A stretch of DNA of 64,000 nt, from contig BNHL01000001.1 of assembly GCA_015472025.1 (NCBI GenBank), forward strand, positions 4,080,001 through 4,144,000. Reading direction: 5' to 3'. Below, piece after piece: positions 51,679-60,347 of this stretch; the first letter of the stretch is position 1; every line of letters begins with the position of its first letter. This stretch comes from Cytophagales bacterium WSM2-2 (lineage in GTDB: Bacteria > Bacteroidota > Bacteroidia > Cytophagales > Cyclobacteriaceae). The position numbers were made by a program, and so were the translations under genes. The notes beneath the pieces are model-generated. The model made no database searches. It was not told where the DNA came from and was given only the letters and a program-made list of their open reading frames with translations.

Positions 51679-52810
51679 GCCTGGGAATCGCATTGAAATT
51701 ATTTATAAAGACAAGTTCGGTCAGCTTATCTCATTGATCTTGCAACGGTTCCGGAGTTTGTCTGTTGAAGAGGCTGAAGATATAGTGCAAGAGACTTTTG
51801 TCGAAGCTGCCCTGCTATGGCCAAAAGACGGTGTACCTGATAACCCGGCGGGGTGGCTATACCGGGTCTGCAAAAACAAATCCATCAACCTGCTTAAAAA
51901 AGTTTCCAGGACAGAAGATATAGCTTTAGCCCAAACGGTTTCAGTAGCCGCGGAAGAGATTTCCGAGCATGCTTTTAAGGATGCGCAAATGCTAATGTTG
52001 GTGGCTTGCTGTCATCCTGACCTTACACCAAAAACACAAGTTGTGGTTGCCCTTAAATATGCAGCCAATCTTAAGGTTGAAAATATAGCTATGCAGTTCG
52101 GTGTTGAACAGGATGCCATCGAGAAAATGCTGTACCGCGCAAGGCAAAAAATAAAAAGCGAGTCATTGAGGTTATCAACCAGCTTCAACGGCTATTCCAG
52201 GGAAAGGCTTTCGGTTGTACATAAAGTGATCTACCTCATCTTTAACGAAGGCTACAAACAGTCGGGAGAAAGGGTAAGTCATGGAAAGATGATGTGTGAA
52301 GATGCGCTTACACTCAATAAACTTTTATGTGACGGTCCCTTTTGCAACTCCGAAACGAAAGCACTGCAAGCACTCATGCTTTTTAATGTATCCCGATTCG
52401 ATACCCGGTTTGATGCCCATGGCAATGCAATAGAATTAGAGTGCCAGGACAGAAATAGCTGGGACAGCACACTGATACAGCTGGCGCAGAAATTATTGAT
52501 AGAGTCAGAAGATACAGTGTTCTCTCCTTATCATTTGGAAGCGGCCATCGCCTGGGTGCACTGTAGAGCCAGGAGATTTGAAGATACAGATTGGACAGCC
52601 ATTTGTAAGTATTACGAGACCTTGTTGAAAATCTACCCGAGCCCGTTTGTCGAAATAAACTATGCGGTGGCGTTGCAATATGACCGTCAAAATGAAAAAG
52701 CTTTTCACATCCTGATGGACCTCCACCACAATCCCTATTTTAATAAACTACCCCTGCTGGAAATGTCCATTCGAAAGTATTATGAACGCATGGGCACCGG
52801 CAAAAAATAA
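51671..52810 (+). CDS. ECF42-type sigma factor with C-terminal TPR-like domain
   Basis: This 379-residue sigma factor has sigma2 (LVEEAEDIVQETFVE-type SLSVEEAEDIVQETFVEAAL), sigma4 (LTPKTQVVVALKYAANLKVE) and a long C-terminal helical domain (VSRFDTRFDAHGNAIELEC, YYETLLKIYPSPFVEINYAV). ECF42 factors use that domain in place of an anti-sigma protein. The gene starts 8 bases inside the YCII gene's end. An NTF2-like gene follows after 88 bases. The target promoters are unknown. Confidence 0.9.
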   Translation: MSEPGNRIEIIYKDKFGQLISLILQRFRSLSVEEAEDIVQETFVEAALLWPKDGVPDNPAGWLYRVCKNKSINLLKKVSRTEDIALAQTVSVAAEEISEHAFKDAQMLMLVACCHPDLTPKTQVVVALKYAANLKVENIAMQFGVEQDAIEKMLYRARQKIKSESLRLSTSFNGYSRERLSVVHKVIYLIFNEGYKQSGERVSHGKMMCEDALTLNKLLCDGPFCNSETKALQALMLFNVSRFDTRFDAHGNAIELECQDRNSWDSTLIQLAQKLLIESEDTVFSPYHLEAAIAWVHCRARRFEDTDWTAICKYYETLLKIYPSPFVEINYAVALQYDRQNEKAFHILMDLHHNPYFNKLPLLEMSIRKYYERMGTGKK

Positions 52811-52898
52811 TCTAATTGTTGTCCGGTATTTAGCAGTGAAGTTGTCTGACTAATAAAAGCCGACTCCGTGTGGCATTTTAAATACCTAAACAAAAAAC

Positions 52899-53348
52899 AT
52901 GAAAACAGTTAGACTCTTTGTCAGATCATCCATTGTTGTATGGATAGTTCTGTACTCCAATGCAAGTTTTGCGCAGAGATCACCCGATAGTAAGGTGAAG
53001 GAAAACGCCATTAGATCGTACTATGCTGCTTATGAGAAAAAAGACTGGCATATACTGGAACAGGTGCTTGCCGATGGATTTACTTTTACCAGCCCGGCAG
53101 GCGATAATCATATTGATATCAAATTATATAAAGAGAGGTGCTGGCCCAACGCTATTAATACCAAGAAGTTTGAGTTGGAAAAGATCATGATTGATGGAGA
53201 TGAAGCTTTTGTGACCTACAATGGCTGGACGACAGGCGACAAATTATTCCGGAACACAGAGCGTTTTAAATTTAAAGATGGTAAGATAAAGGAGAACGAG
53301 TGTTTCTTTGGAACCGGTGTGAGCTTTCCTAATAATGCGAGTAAGTGA
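52899..53348 (+). CDS. Exported NTF2-like (SnoaL-type) protein
   Basis: This 149-residue protein has a signal peptide (to about residue 26) and a cone-shaped NTF2-like fold (AIRSYYAAYEKKDWHILEQV, GFTFTSPAGDNHIDIKLYKE, FKFKDGKIKENECFFGTG). Such proteins bind or convert small ligands. It follows the ECF42 unit on the same strand and may be part of its output. The function is unknown. Confidence 0.8.
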   Translation: MKTVRLFVRSSIVVWIVLYSNASFAQRSPDSKVKENAIRSYYAAYEKKDWHILEQVLADGFTFTSPAGDNHIDIKLYKERCWPNAINTKKFELEKIMIDGDEAFVTYNGWTTGDKLFRNTERFKFKDGKIKENECFFGTGVSFPNNASK

Positions 53349-53411
53349 AAATAGTCTTCTGCACTCATCGGTCATTTTGATTTAACGGGTGCAGGTTGCC
53401 GAAAAGAAACC

Positions 53412-53864
53412 CTAATTCAATTTCTTTTCAAAGCAAACGCTGTTTTCCATTTCGGCATACTGACCATAGTTGGGAATTTGTTTGTAGCCGCTCTTTTGAT
53501 AAAAAGCAATGGCCTCGGTCAGGCCTGTGTGTGTCTCCAATACACAGCGGGTGTATTTTAATTCCTTTGCCCAACGCTCCAGTTCAGAAAGAACAGTGGA
53601 GGCTATTCCTTTTTTTCTTGCTGCAGGCGAGACAAACATCCGTTTTACTTCTACACTGTCTTTCTCGTATTCTTTGATACCTCCGCAACCCAGCGCCTGG
53701 CCATCTTCATGTGCAAGCACGACATGCTTGATCTTGTTAAGACTATTGAATTGTGTATAGTATGCGTGGTCATCACCATCTACTACAGCCTGAAGTATGT
53801 CGAGCTCTTTCACTAAAGCTATGAAGTCGGGGTGGTCGGAATTTGTTCGTGTCACTTGTATCAT
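53412..53864 (-). CDS. GNAT-family N-acetyltransferase
   Basis: This 150-residue cytoplasmic enzyme has the GNAT core: a strand KHVVLAHEDGQALGCGGI, the acetyl-CoA loop VKRMFVSPAARKKGIASTVL, and ETHTGLTEAIAFYQKSGYK. It should transfer an acetyl group from acetyl-CoA to an amine. The substrate is unknown. A TATATTTG box lies five bases before the ATG (53869-53876), which would give a leaderless transcript or a later start. Confidence 0.9.
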   Translation of the reverse strand: MIQVTRTNSDHPDFIALVKELDILQAVVDGDDHAYYTQFNSLNKIKHVVLAHEDGQALGCGGIKEYEKDSVEVKRMFVSPAARKKGIASTVLSELERWAKELKYTRCVLETHTGLTEAIAFYQKSGYKQIPNYGQYAEMENSVCFEKKLN

Positions 53865-53868
53865 AGTT

Positions 53869-53876
53869 CAAATATA
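53869..53876 (-). promoter_or_regulatory. Candidate -7 box of the GNAT gene, near-leaderless
   Basis: On the minus strand TATATTTG matches TAnnTTTG exactly and ends five bases before the ATG at 53864. Confidence 0.35.
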
Positions 53877-53976
53877 ATGGATTGCTGACCTCTCCATTGG
53901 GTCTTCTTGATCAGCGGTAATTGTATCGTTGTGGGCGATCAAGTCTGAATGTTAAGTGTGAACAAGCTGCCCCTGC

Positions 53977-54327
53977 TCAATTGGAATCAAAAGTAATTTC
54001 CAAATCCTTGAGATCTTGCCGGCTTAGCTTTGGAGGAAATTGATTGTACTTTATTTTGTTTATCACTAACAGCGCTGTTTTCCTTGCTTCCTCTGCGGAA
54101 ACAAATCCGGCATTGCCTGAAACAATGGGCATGTGAGGTTGATGAATGATGACCCTGCCATTCATGATGATAGCATAACCATACCCTCCGTTCGGACTCA
54201 CAAAAACGGAATCTTTTATTGACGATGAATTTTGTCCGTCTTTGATTATGTCTGAAGTCTTTGGTTTCTGCAAACAGCTAAATACATTGACCATGACTAT
54301 CAATAGTATAATCGTATTTTTTTTCAT
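53977..54327 (-). CDS. DUF4907 family small exported protein (pair 2)
   Basis: This 116-residue lipoprotein (lipobox near VNVFSCLQ, Cys18) has the DUF4907 core: GGYGYAIIMNGRVIIHQP, then SGNAGFVSAEEARKTALLV, a helix and FPPKLSRQDL. It is the second member in the window, after 6202-6543, with the same gene order relative to a Kelch protein. A terminator-like hairpin stands in the 64-base gap before it, which may lower its expression relative to the Kelch gene. The function is unknown. Confidence 0.8.
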   Translation of the reverse strand: MKKNTIILLIVMVNVFSCLQKPKTSDIIKDGQNSSSIKDSVFVSPNGGYGYAIIMNGRVIIHQPHMPIVSGNAGFVSAEEARKTALLVINKIKYNQFPPKLSRQDLKDLEITFDSN

Positions 54328-54345
54328 GATAGCGTGGAAAAAGAA

Positions 54346-54377
54346 ATAAAGCCTCGCTGATTTTGGCGAGGCTCTTT
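54346..54377 (-). terminator. Hairpin with T tract between Kelch gene 2 and DUF4907 gene 2
   Basis: AGCCTCGC and GCGAGGCT (54350-54357 and 54366-54373) are perfect complements around eight bases. Read on the minus strand, the hairpin is followed by TTATTTCTTTTT. It lies between the Kelch stop and the DUF4907 start, so it could act as a terminator or partial attenuator. Confidence 0.65.
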
Positions 54378-54391
54378 AATTTCTAAAAGTT

Positions 54392-55603
54392 TTATTCTGC
54401 GGTATAGCGATAAAAACTCTGATGAGGGACGACAGTCTGATTTACGATGTTGTATCCTAATCCCATGTAGCCATTAGTACCAATTGTAAATGCCATTCCA
54501 ATCCTGACCTCGCCTGGCAAATCTGCTTTTCTTGACCAAGTATTGGCAACGGGATCAAATTGCCACAATTGTTTTAGGGGTCCGCCAACATACCCTTTTG
54601 AACTACTTGCAAAGGCAGTGGGGTAATCCATGCTTACCTGATTACTCATGCTCGTCTTTTGATTCCACTGATTAAGGCTGGGGTTGTATTCGTAGATGGT
54701 GTACAAGGATGCCGACAAATCTGTAAATCCTCCTGCGATATATCCATTCGATCCGATAGCAAAGCCCAGTGCGAACTGTCTTGCCACATCTGGGAAATCT
54801 GCTTTCTTGGTCCAGGTATCGGTGGGTTGATCATATTCCCAAAAATCCTTAACCGCTCCACCGTTAGCGCGTCCTGTACCAATGTAGCCTTTGGTACCAA
54901 TCACAAAACTTGCCGCGGTGGTACGTCCCGCGCCTCCAAAATTGCTTTTCTGACTCCAGTTGTTGTTGGCAGGATCATATTCCCAGAAATCGGAATAGAG
55001 CGGTTGAGGAGAACCAGTACCAGCCCCGCAACCAACATAACCTTTGGAACCGATGCCAAACGCGGAAGCAAAAAAACGTGCTGCTCCTTTAAAGTCAGCT
55101 TTTTGAGTCCATGCATTAGTAGTCGGATTATACTCCCAGAAGTCTACGAGATTTTGGCCTGCAGGCGTGGTACCGCATCCCACATAGCCCTTCCCGTTGA
55201 TGCTCATAGAAAATCCGATGAAGGTTCTGGCAGCACCACCGAAATCAGCCATTGGCGTCCAATAGTCAATTATTTTAAAGTTGTCTGCAGATTCTGAGAT
55301 AACATTGTTTACAGTAACAGAAATTTTCCCGTCAGTTGCTCCGGCTGGAACGGTGACTGTAAGTTCTGTAGGAGTAGCAGCTGTAACAACGGCAGCTATT
55401 GAATTAAACTTAACAACATTATTAGCGAGAGTGCTGCTAAAGGAAACACCGGTAATGACCACCGTTGATCCCACTGCCCCCTGGCTCGGACTGAAAGAAG
55501 TCACCGCTAAAGGGAGAGGAGCGGGGTCATCTTTTTTGCAGGAGGATAAGATTAAGATAAAAAGCCCATAGACAAGTATACCATACGAGATTCTGATTTT
55601 CAT
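54392..55603 (-). CDS. IPT/TIG and Kelch-repeat lipoprotein (pair 2)
   Basis: This 403-residue lipoprotein starts at the ATG at 55603. A TTG start at 55633 is open in the frame, but it falls inside a TATTTTTG promoter-like box, so it is unlikely. The lipobox is in LFILILSSCKKD, residues of about 30-110 are an IPT/TIG domain (SFSPSQGAVGSTVVITGVSF), and the rest is a six-blade Kelch propeller (FWEYNPTTNAWTQKADFKG and related). It is a paralogue of 6573-7766 with the same domains. The DUF4907 gene follows. Confidence 0.88.
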   Translation of the reverse strand: MKIRISYGILVYGLFILILSSCKKDDPAPLPLAVTSFSPSQGAVGSTVVITGVSFSSTLANNVVKFNSIAAVVTAATPTELTVTVPAGATDGKISVTVNNVISESADNFKIIDYWTPMADFGGAARTFIGFSMSINGKGYVGCGTTPAGQNLVDFWEYNPTTNAWTQKADFKGAARFFASAFGIGSKGYVGCGAGTGSPQPLYSDFWEYDPANNNWSQKSNFGGAGRTTAASFVIGTKGYIGTGRANGGAVKDFWEYDQPTDTWTKKADFPDVARQFALGFAIGSNGYIAGGFTDLSASLYTIYEYNPSLNQWNQKTSMSNQVSMDYPTAFASSSKGYVGGPLKQLWQFDPVANTWSRKADLPGEVRIGMAFTIGTNGYMGLGYNIVNQTVVPHQSFYRYTAE

Positions 55604-55630
55604 TTGGAAATTTGTTTTTAAAAATTTCCT

Positions 55631-55638
55631 CAAAAATA
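55631..55638 (-). promoter_or_regulatory. Candidate -7 box of Kelch gene 2
   Basis: On the minus strand TATTTTTG matches TAnnTTTG exactly, 27 bases before the ATG at 55603. Confidence 0.45.
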
Positions 55639-55759
55639 GATTTAGACACTCACGGAGTATAGTAATAGCTCATCATTGAATGGTAATATTCGATCACGCT
55701 GATTCTCGTTTCGCGCTAGATACTTTCAAGCGAGAAGTTGCTGAAATAATAGTAATTTC

Positions 55760-55791
55760 TCGCAGAGTCACTTTAGTTCGAAACTCTGCGA
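55760..55791 (-). terminator. Inverted repeat downstream of the S51 peptidase
   Basis: TCGCAGAGT and ACTCTGCGA (55760-55768, 55783-55791) are perfect complements around 14 bases, 17 bases past the peptidase stop on the minus strand. The sequence after it is only moderately T-rich, so a terminator is possible but weak; an operator for the Kelch gene is the other option. Confidence 0.4.
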
Positions 55792-55807
55792 TACTGGCAG
55801 AGCTGTG

Positions 55808-56581
55808 CTACTTTATTATTTCCGCCGGCAATAACTCTTCATTTATTTTTCCGTCTTTCAGCGAAACAAAGTAATTGTGGTTTTCGGCATTTTGCGCTAC
55901 TGACTTTTTCACAACTCCATTTACGAATAAAAGCCCGGCCTGATCATCGCAGGCATAACCTGCTTTAAGTTTGCCACTCAGGATCAACTGCTGGTATAAA
56001 GGTCTTCTTGTCGTTTCTCGCAGGTAATGCGGAGAATGACTGAAATTCAGAAAGCCGAGGCCTTCAACAATAGTTAACTCTTTGGGCCTTGAGTCGGTCG
56101 AGCCTCCGGTAAACCAGCATAGCGAACCTGCACTGCCACCCGCCATTACAATTCCCTTCTCGTAAGCCTTCTTTAATACTGTATCAATACCGTGCGCCTT
56201 CCATATAGCGATCATGTTTAACGTGTTGCCACCGCCCACGATAATTGCATCCATGCTCATGATGATCTCTTCAAATGATTTCGGAGATGTGGGGGAATTG
56301 ATGTATGTCCGTAACACATAAGGTCGAAGCGGAAGGTCTTCACAGTTGGTATACCACCCGATGATGGTATTCGGATTATCGCCCGTTGCGGTGGGAATGA
56401 AACAAACTTTAGGATTGAGCTTGTTAGTAAGGCTGGCCACATAGTTGATAAAAACCTTATTGAGACCACTGCCACCAACAAAAATTATTTTGTCTGCCTG
56501 TTTCTTTGTGTTACCATCTTGTGCCTGACCAGCAGTTATTGTCAGGACAAAAATCAGGATGAGAATATTGTATTTTATCAT
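55808..56581 (-). CDS. Exported S51-family peptidase (dipeptidase E / cyanophycinase type)
   Basis: This 257-residue protein has a signal peptide (NILILIFVLTITAGQAQ). The S51 fold is seen in VGGSGLNKVFINYVA, the IIVGGGNTLNM strand-turn, the nucleophile Ser150 in VMAGGSAGSLCWF, and LNFSHSPHYLRE with the candidate His. Dipeptidase E cuts Asp-X dipeptides and cyanophycinase cuts cyanophycin; the exported form suggests a periplasmic or outside peptide target. The substrate is unknown. Stands alone. Confidence 0.87.
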   Translation of the reverse strand: MIKYNILILIFVLTITAGQAQDGNTKKQADKIIFVGGSGLNKVFINYVASLTNKLNPKVCFIPTATGDNPNTIIGWYTNCEDLPLRPYVLRTYINSPTSPKSFEEIIMSMDAIIVGGGNTLNMIAIWKAHGIDTVLKKAYEKGIVMAGGSAGSLCWFTGGSTDSRPKELTIVEGLGFLNFSHSPHYLRETTRRPLYQQLILSGKLKAGYACDDQAGLLFVNGVVKKSVAQNAENHNYFVSLKDGKINEELLPAEIIK

Positions 56582-56857
56582 GTACTAATAATTTTAAGTA
56601 ATTGCTCTCTACCAATTTTTAATTGCTAAAGCTAACACCATAAACAGGATGTTTCAAAGCTGCTTGCCATTCGAATTGGAGTAACTGATAAACGTTATTA
56701 CCTTCAATAGATTGGTAAGAAACTCCAGCCGGCCATGAACATTAAGATATTGGGCTCCGGCACAATATTGATTCACTATGAGTCGGTGAAAAAATGGATA
56801 TTGTTCTACGGATCAACGACAGAATAAAATATTGAGAATCAATTTAAATTTTTACAA

Positions 56858-57184
56858 ATGGCATCGGATCAGAAATTCGTGGATTTTATAATAGAGCAAA
56901 TTGATATCGAACAGGTGTCAGGCAGGAAGATGTTTGGTGAATACGCTCTGTATTTTGAGAACAAGTTGTTCGCACTTATTTGCGATAATAAGCTATTCAT
57001 CAAGCCGACATCAGCAGGAAGAAAATATATAAAGGACGTTGTTGAGGCATCTCCATACCCTGGAGCAAAGCCGAGCTTTTTAATTGAAGAGAAGCTGGAA
57101 GAGCGTGACTGGCTGAAGAAATTAGTGCGCTTATCGGTTAAAGAATTGCCAGAACCGAAACCTAAGAGTAAGAAAAAGAAATAA
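56858..57184 (+). CDS. TfoX N-terminal-domain protein
   Basis: This 108-residue cytoplasmic protein has the TfoX N-terminal fold (QVSGRKMFGEYALYFENKLF, LICDNKLFIKPT, AKPSFLIEEKLEERDWLKKL) and a lysine-rich tail. The C-terminal TfoX domain is missing, as in many stand-alone members. TfoX proteins are linked to competence in some proteobacteria, but that role is not shown for this group. Converges on the OB-fold gene. Confidence 0.87.
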   Translation: MASDQKFVDFIIEQIDIEQVSGRKMFGEYALYFENKLFALICDNKLFIKPTSAGRKYIKDVVEASPYPGAKPSFLIEEKLEERDWLKKLVRLSVKELPEPKPKSKKKK

Positions 57185-57186
57185 AA

Positions 57187-57215
57187 GGGTAAAAGTAGTT
57201 TAGTCTACTTTACCC
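57187..57215 (-). terminator. Convergent hairpin terminator
   Basis: GGGTAAAAGTAG and CTACTTTACCC pair with one bulged base around TTTAGT. On the minus strand TTTTATTTCTTTTT follows, so it is a good terminator for the OB-fold gene, and on the plus strand it may also help to end TfoX. Confidence 0.65.
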
Positions 57216-57249
57216 CTGTCTATTCGCGTCATAAATTCAAAAAAAACTT

Positions 57250-57663
57250 CTATCTGCTAAGCAAAACACATCTGTCCAACTGCACTTCCCATAGATACTT
57301 GGTACAAACACCCTTGATTACGACAAACTTGCGTTGAGCAGAATTCAGTTTTTCTCCTTCTAAGAGCTTGCATTGAACGGTGTTGTTACCATCGCCTTCA
57401 AGGATGATGGATCGTTCGCCTCCGGGTCCGGTTTGTTCGCCCAAAACTCTTCCTTTTACTTCGATTACTTTTTCAAAATACATGGCCTCGGCCTCACTGG
57501 CATCTTCATTGTATGCACGCGACAGTTCTTTGGATTTTATTCTATAATCAGCCTTCGCCTTCCGTGGGTAGCGGGCTTGATCAGAATAGAAAGAGAATAC
57601 TGCTACCAGCACCACGAGCAAAACAGCCAACTGCAAAATCAACTTCACTTTGATCAGTCTCAT
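57250..57663 (-). CDS. Membrane-anchored OB-fold protein (tRNA_anti-like)
   Basis: This 137-residue protein has an N-terminal anchor (IKVKLILQLAVLLVVLVAVFS) and a domain with the pattern ADYRIKSKELSRAYNEDASE, FEKVIEVKGRV, TVQCKLLEGE, KYLWEVQLDRCVLL. I recognise this as the tRNA_anti-like OB fold of Bacteroidota, where the first part is a helix and the rest is a five-strand barrel. It starts 6 bases after the SprB/cytochrome gene, so it is cotranscribed. The role in the operon is unknown. Confidence 0.75.
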   Translation of the reverse strand: MRLIKVKLILQLAVLLVVLVAVFSFYSDQARYPRKAKADYRIKSKELSRAYNEDASEAEAMYFEKVIEVKGRVLGEQTGPGGERSIILEGDGNNTVQCKLLEGEKLNSAQRKFVVIKGVCTKYLWEVQLDRCVLLSR

Positions 57664-57669
57664 AAATTG

Positions 57670-58449
57670 TTAATTATCAGGAGCCGCGTCATTTACCCAG
57701 CAGGCGATTAAATCGATCTCTTGTTGTGTCAGTGTTTTACCAATAGGCATGCTGCGGCTCGCGGTCTCAGATTTGATTGCCGATGCAAAACCTTGTACCG
57801 TTTTGAATGCTCTGAAATCCGGTAACTGCGGACCTACGTGACAGCCTGCTACCGCACAATTCGTAGAGATGATCTGGGAGACATCATTGGCAAAACTTAC
57901 TTTAGAAGTAAGCTGGACTTGTTTTGTTGTCTCACATCCTGTACCATCCCTGGCTATTAAAGTATGTGCTCCAGGTGTGAGGTTATTAAATGTGGTGGCG
58001 GAAGTAAAGTCGCCCTGATTCAAGCTGAAAGTAACCGGGGCCACGCCTCCGGATGGAGTTACAACGATTGACCCATTGGCACTGCTGCAGTCGGCCTGGG
58101 TTATTGCCAGCGATACATTGAAACCGTTTTTATTTTCGATTTCTTCGGATACAATGGCAACGCAGGAATTGTCTTTTACTTTAATGACATAGGAACCCGC
58201 TCGTAAGTTTAAAAAGGTGCTGTCGTTTTGAGGCGCTCCATCATTAATTGTAAATGTGTAGTTGCCTGTGCCGCCTGTGGCAGACACGTGAATACTTGCG
58301 TTGGACTGCCCACAATCAGCATCTGTCTTGGCAATTATTTTGATCTGAAGATTAAGTGCGCTGCAATTCAATTTTCCAATGTCATCATACTTGCAGTTCA
58401 TGAGCGTGAACAGCAATGCAAGCATTACAGACGGTATGGCTTTCATCAT
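57670..58449 (-). CDS. SprB-repeat lipoprotein with C-terminal cytochrome c-like motif
   Basis: This 259-residue lipoprotein starts at the ATG at 58449 (the frame opens at 58539 without a signal). The lipobox is in LLFTLMNCKYD. Two SprB repeats follow (CGQSNASIHVSATGGTGNYT and CSSANGSIVVTPSGGVAPVT), then NCAVAGCHVGPQLPDFRAF and a final LTQQEIDLIACWVNDAA. The CX4CH motif and the tail suggest a single c-type heme, so this may be a surface-exposed electron-transfer or redox protein. It lies 113 bases after the Lipoprotein_15 gene and 6 bases before the OB-fold gene. Confidence 0.78.
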   Translation of the reverse strand: MMKAIPSVMLALLFTLMNCKYDDIGKLNCSALNLQIKIIAKTDADCGQSNASIHVSATGGTGNYTFTINDGAPQNDSTFLNLRAGSYVIKVKDNSCVAIVSEEIENKNGFNVSLAITQADCSSANGSIVVTPSGGVAPVTFSLNQGDFTSATTFNNLTPGAHTLIARDGTGCETTKQVQLTSKVSFANDVSQIISTNCAVAGCHVGPQLPDFRAFKTVQGFASAIKSETASRSMPIGKTLTQQEIDLIACWVNDAAPDN

Positions 58450-58562
58450 ATAAGTAATATCAGTTATACAATTGATAAGGGATTTGGACAGAGTAAAAAG
58501 TATACCGGGCCTTTCGACCCGGTATTCTCTATCACACAACTCCCCTCAATGAATGCTTTTAT

Positions 58563-60242
58563 TTAAGGTGCTATAGTTGTACTTGTAAACACAATGCGCC
58601 ATGGTCCCGCAGTAGTCGCTGTCGAGCCAACACTGACGCCTCCTGTCTTTCCGCGTACAGCAGGATCAGATGCATCACCATTAGTGCCATTACCATTGAA
58701 GTAATACAAAGGCCAGCCCTTATATGTTAACTGCTTTTGGCCAAACACGGTAATCTCGCCAAAGTCTGCCCTGTTGATGGAACTGGGTAAAACCAAGTTC
58801 GCTGCAGGAGTATAAAATAAAGGCCAGGGCGCATCATGCGTTGCAGTGCCATTAGTAAAAGTGTCGGTATTGCTATGGTCATTATTAAACCGGTATATCG
58901 TGCGACCATTGCCATCAACAAAATAGAATGTAGCACCAGGACCGGGTACCGATTCGCCTACATATTGATTTCCGTCTACTCCTTTTAATTGTGCATTGGC
59001 GACCATGATGGAATAAGACTTGGCAGCATACCATAAAGCGCTGCTTGTGGCGCTGGCACCAAAGCCGTCACCTCCAATGCTTCCCGCAGCCTCAATAACT
59101 CCGTCACCAGCAGGTGCGTAATAATAGAGCGGCCAGCCTTTATAAGTAGTTTGTTTTGTACCCGCAACATTAATCGTGGCAAAGTCGCTTGCTTGCAACG
59201 TATTGGGAACCGTGATTAAGTCAGAATAAAAAGCAGGCCATTTTACAGTAGTGCACTGGCCTGTAGGACAGAAGTGATTACTACCATCTGTATCCTTTGT
59301 GAACATATAAAGTGTTCTTCCCTTCGAATCTGTTATCAATGTTCCGAGGGTTGCGTTTTGCGTAGTGGTAATCGAAGTAGGAGCAGCGGTGGTAGCGTTG
59401 TTCACGGTATGCCAGATACCGGGACTTGGGAAGCTTATGCCACGTGTTTCGCCACGGTTATGATCTCCGACAGTAGCTGTGTTACCACCAAAATAATACA
59501 GAGGTCTTCCTTTATAAGTTAATTGCTTCTGACCAAATACCGTAATTTCACTAAAGTCTGAGCGAGTCACTCCGGTAGGAAGATCACCCAGTGTAGCATA
59601 GAACATTGGCCAAATGGTATTGTTACTCAAATCAGCAGCTGTAAAGTTATTGTTGTTCTGAGTATCGTTGCTGAACACATAGAGCGTGCGGCCATTGCCA
59701 TCTGTGAAGAATGAATTTATTTCCGATCCTTCCACACTTGCACTCGTATAGTTTTTTCCATCAGCTCCCACGAGCTGCTCGCTGGAAATCATTATTGTGT
59801 AATTCAGTTTTGCTGCGAACCACACGTTATCCACGCCATCACCGTTGGTTTCACCTGCTTTTTCCAACTTACCATCTCCCGTTGGAGAGAAGTAGTATAA
59901 TGGAAAGCCTTTGTATGTGCTCTGCTTCTTGCCATCACTACGGGTAATTACGGCGAAATCCGTGCTCGAAAGCTGGCCGTCAAGGGTAGGGTTCTCAACA
60001 TAAAATACAGGCCAATATTTTTCACAAGCACCTGTACAGGTAGGAATTCCCGCAGCATCACTTGCAAAAAAATAAAGTGTCTGATTTTTGTTATCAGTCA
60101 GTACAGAGCCCAGGGAAGAGTTGGCAACCACACTGATACCCGTAGGTGGTGGCGTTGCCGGACTGGGGTCGCTCTTGCAACTACTGAGATAGACGCTAAT
60201 CAGTACGAGACTAAACAGCGTAAGGGACTTAAATTGTTTCAT
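58563..60242 (-). CDS. Four-repeat Lipoprotein_15 (COG4315-type) protein
   Basis: This 559-residue lipoprotein (lipobox near VYLSSCKSD) has four repeats of about 130 residues of the PF03640 lipoprotein with the Yx(FWY)xxD motif: TLYFFASD, TLYVFSND, TLYMFTKD and TIYRFNND. Each repeat also has a TYKG-x-PLYYF segment and a WP-x-FY strand. Single-repeat members of the family are common in actinobacteria and proteobacteria. The function of the family is not known; it occurs near redox proteins. It sits between the barrel protein and the SprB/cytochrome gene. Confidence 0.87.
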   Translation of the reverse strand: MKQFKSLTLFSLVLISVYLSSCKSDPSPATPPPTGISVVANSSLGSVLTDNKNQTLYFFASDAAGIPTCTGACEKYWPVFYVENPTLDGQLSSTDFAVITRSDGKKQSTYKGFPLYYFSPTGDGKLEKAGETNGDGVDNVWFAAKLNYTIMISSEQLVGADGKNYTSASVEGSEINSFFTDGNGRTLYVFSNDTQNNNNFTAADLSNNTIWPMFYATLGDLPTGVTRSDFSEITVFGQKQLTYKGRPLYYFGGNTATVGDHNRGETRGISFPSPGIWHTVNNATTAAPTSITTTQNATLGTLITDSKGRTLYMFTKDTDGSNHFCPTGQCTTVKWPAFYSDLITVPNTLQASDFATINVAGTKQTTYKGWPLYYYAPAGDGVIEAAGSIGGDGFGASATSSALWYAAKSYSIMVANAQLKGVDGNQYVGESVPGPGATFYFVDGNGRTIYRFNNDHSNTDTFTNGTATHDAPWPLFYTPAANLVLPSSINRADFGEITVFGQKQLTYKGWPLYYFNGNGTNGDASDPAVRGKTGGVSVGSTATTAGPWRIVFTSTTIAP

Positions 60243-60347
60243 AGTTTATTATTTGGGTTTATTTATTTGACAAAACATTAGCGTTAACTGATTTTCAGTT
60301 TGTATAAAATTCATAACGTGTGATTAAAATCTTACTGAGCCTTGGGA

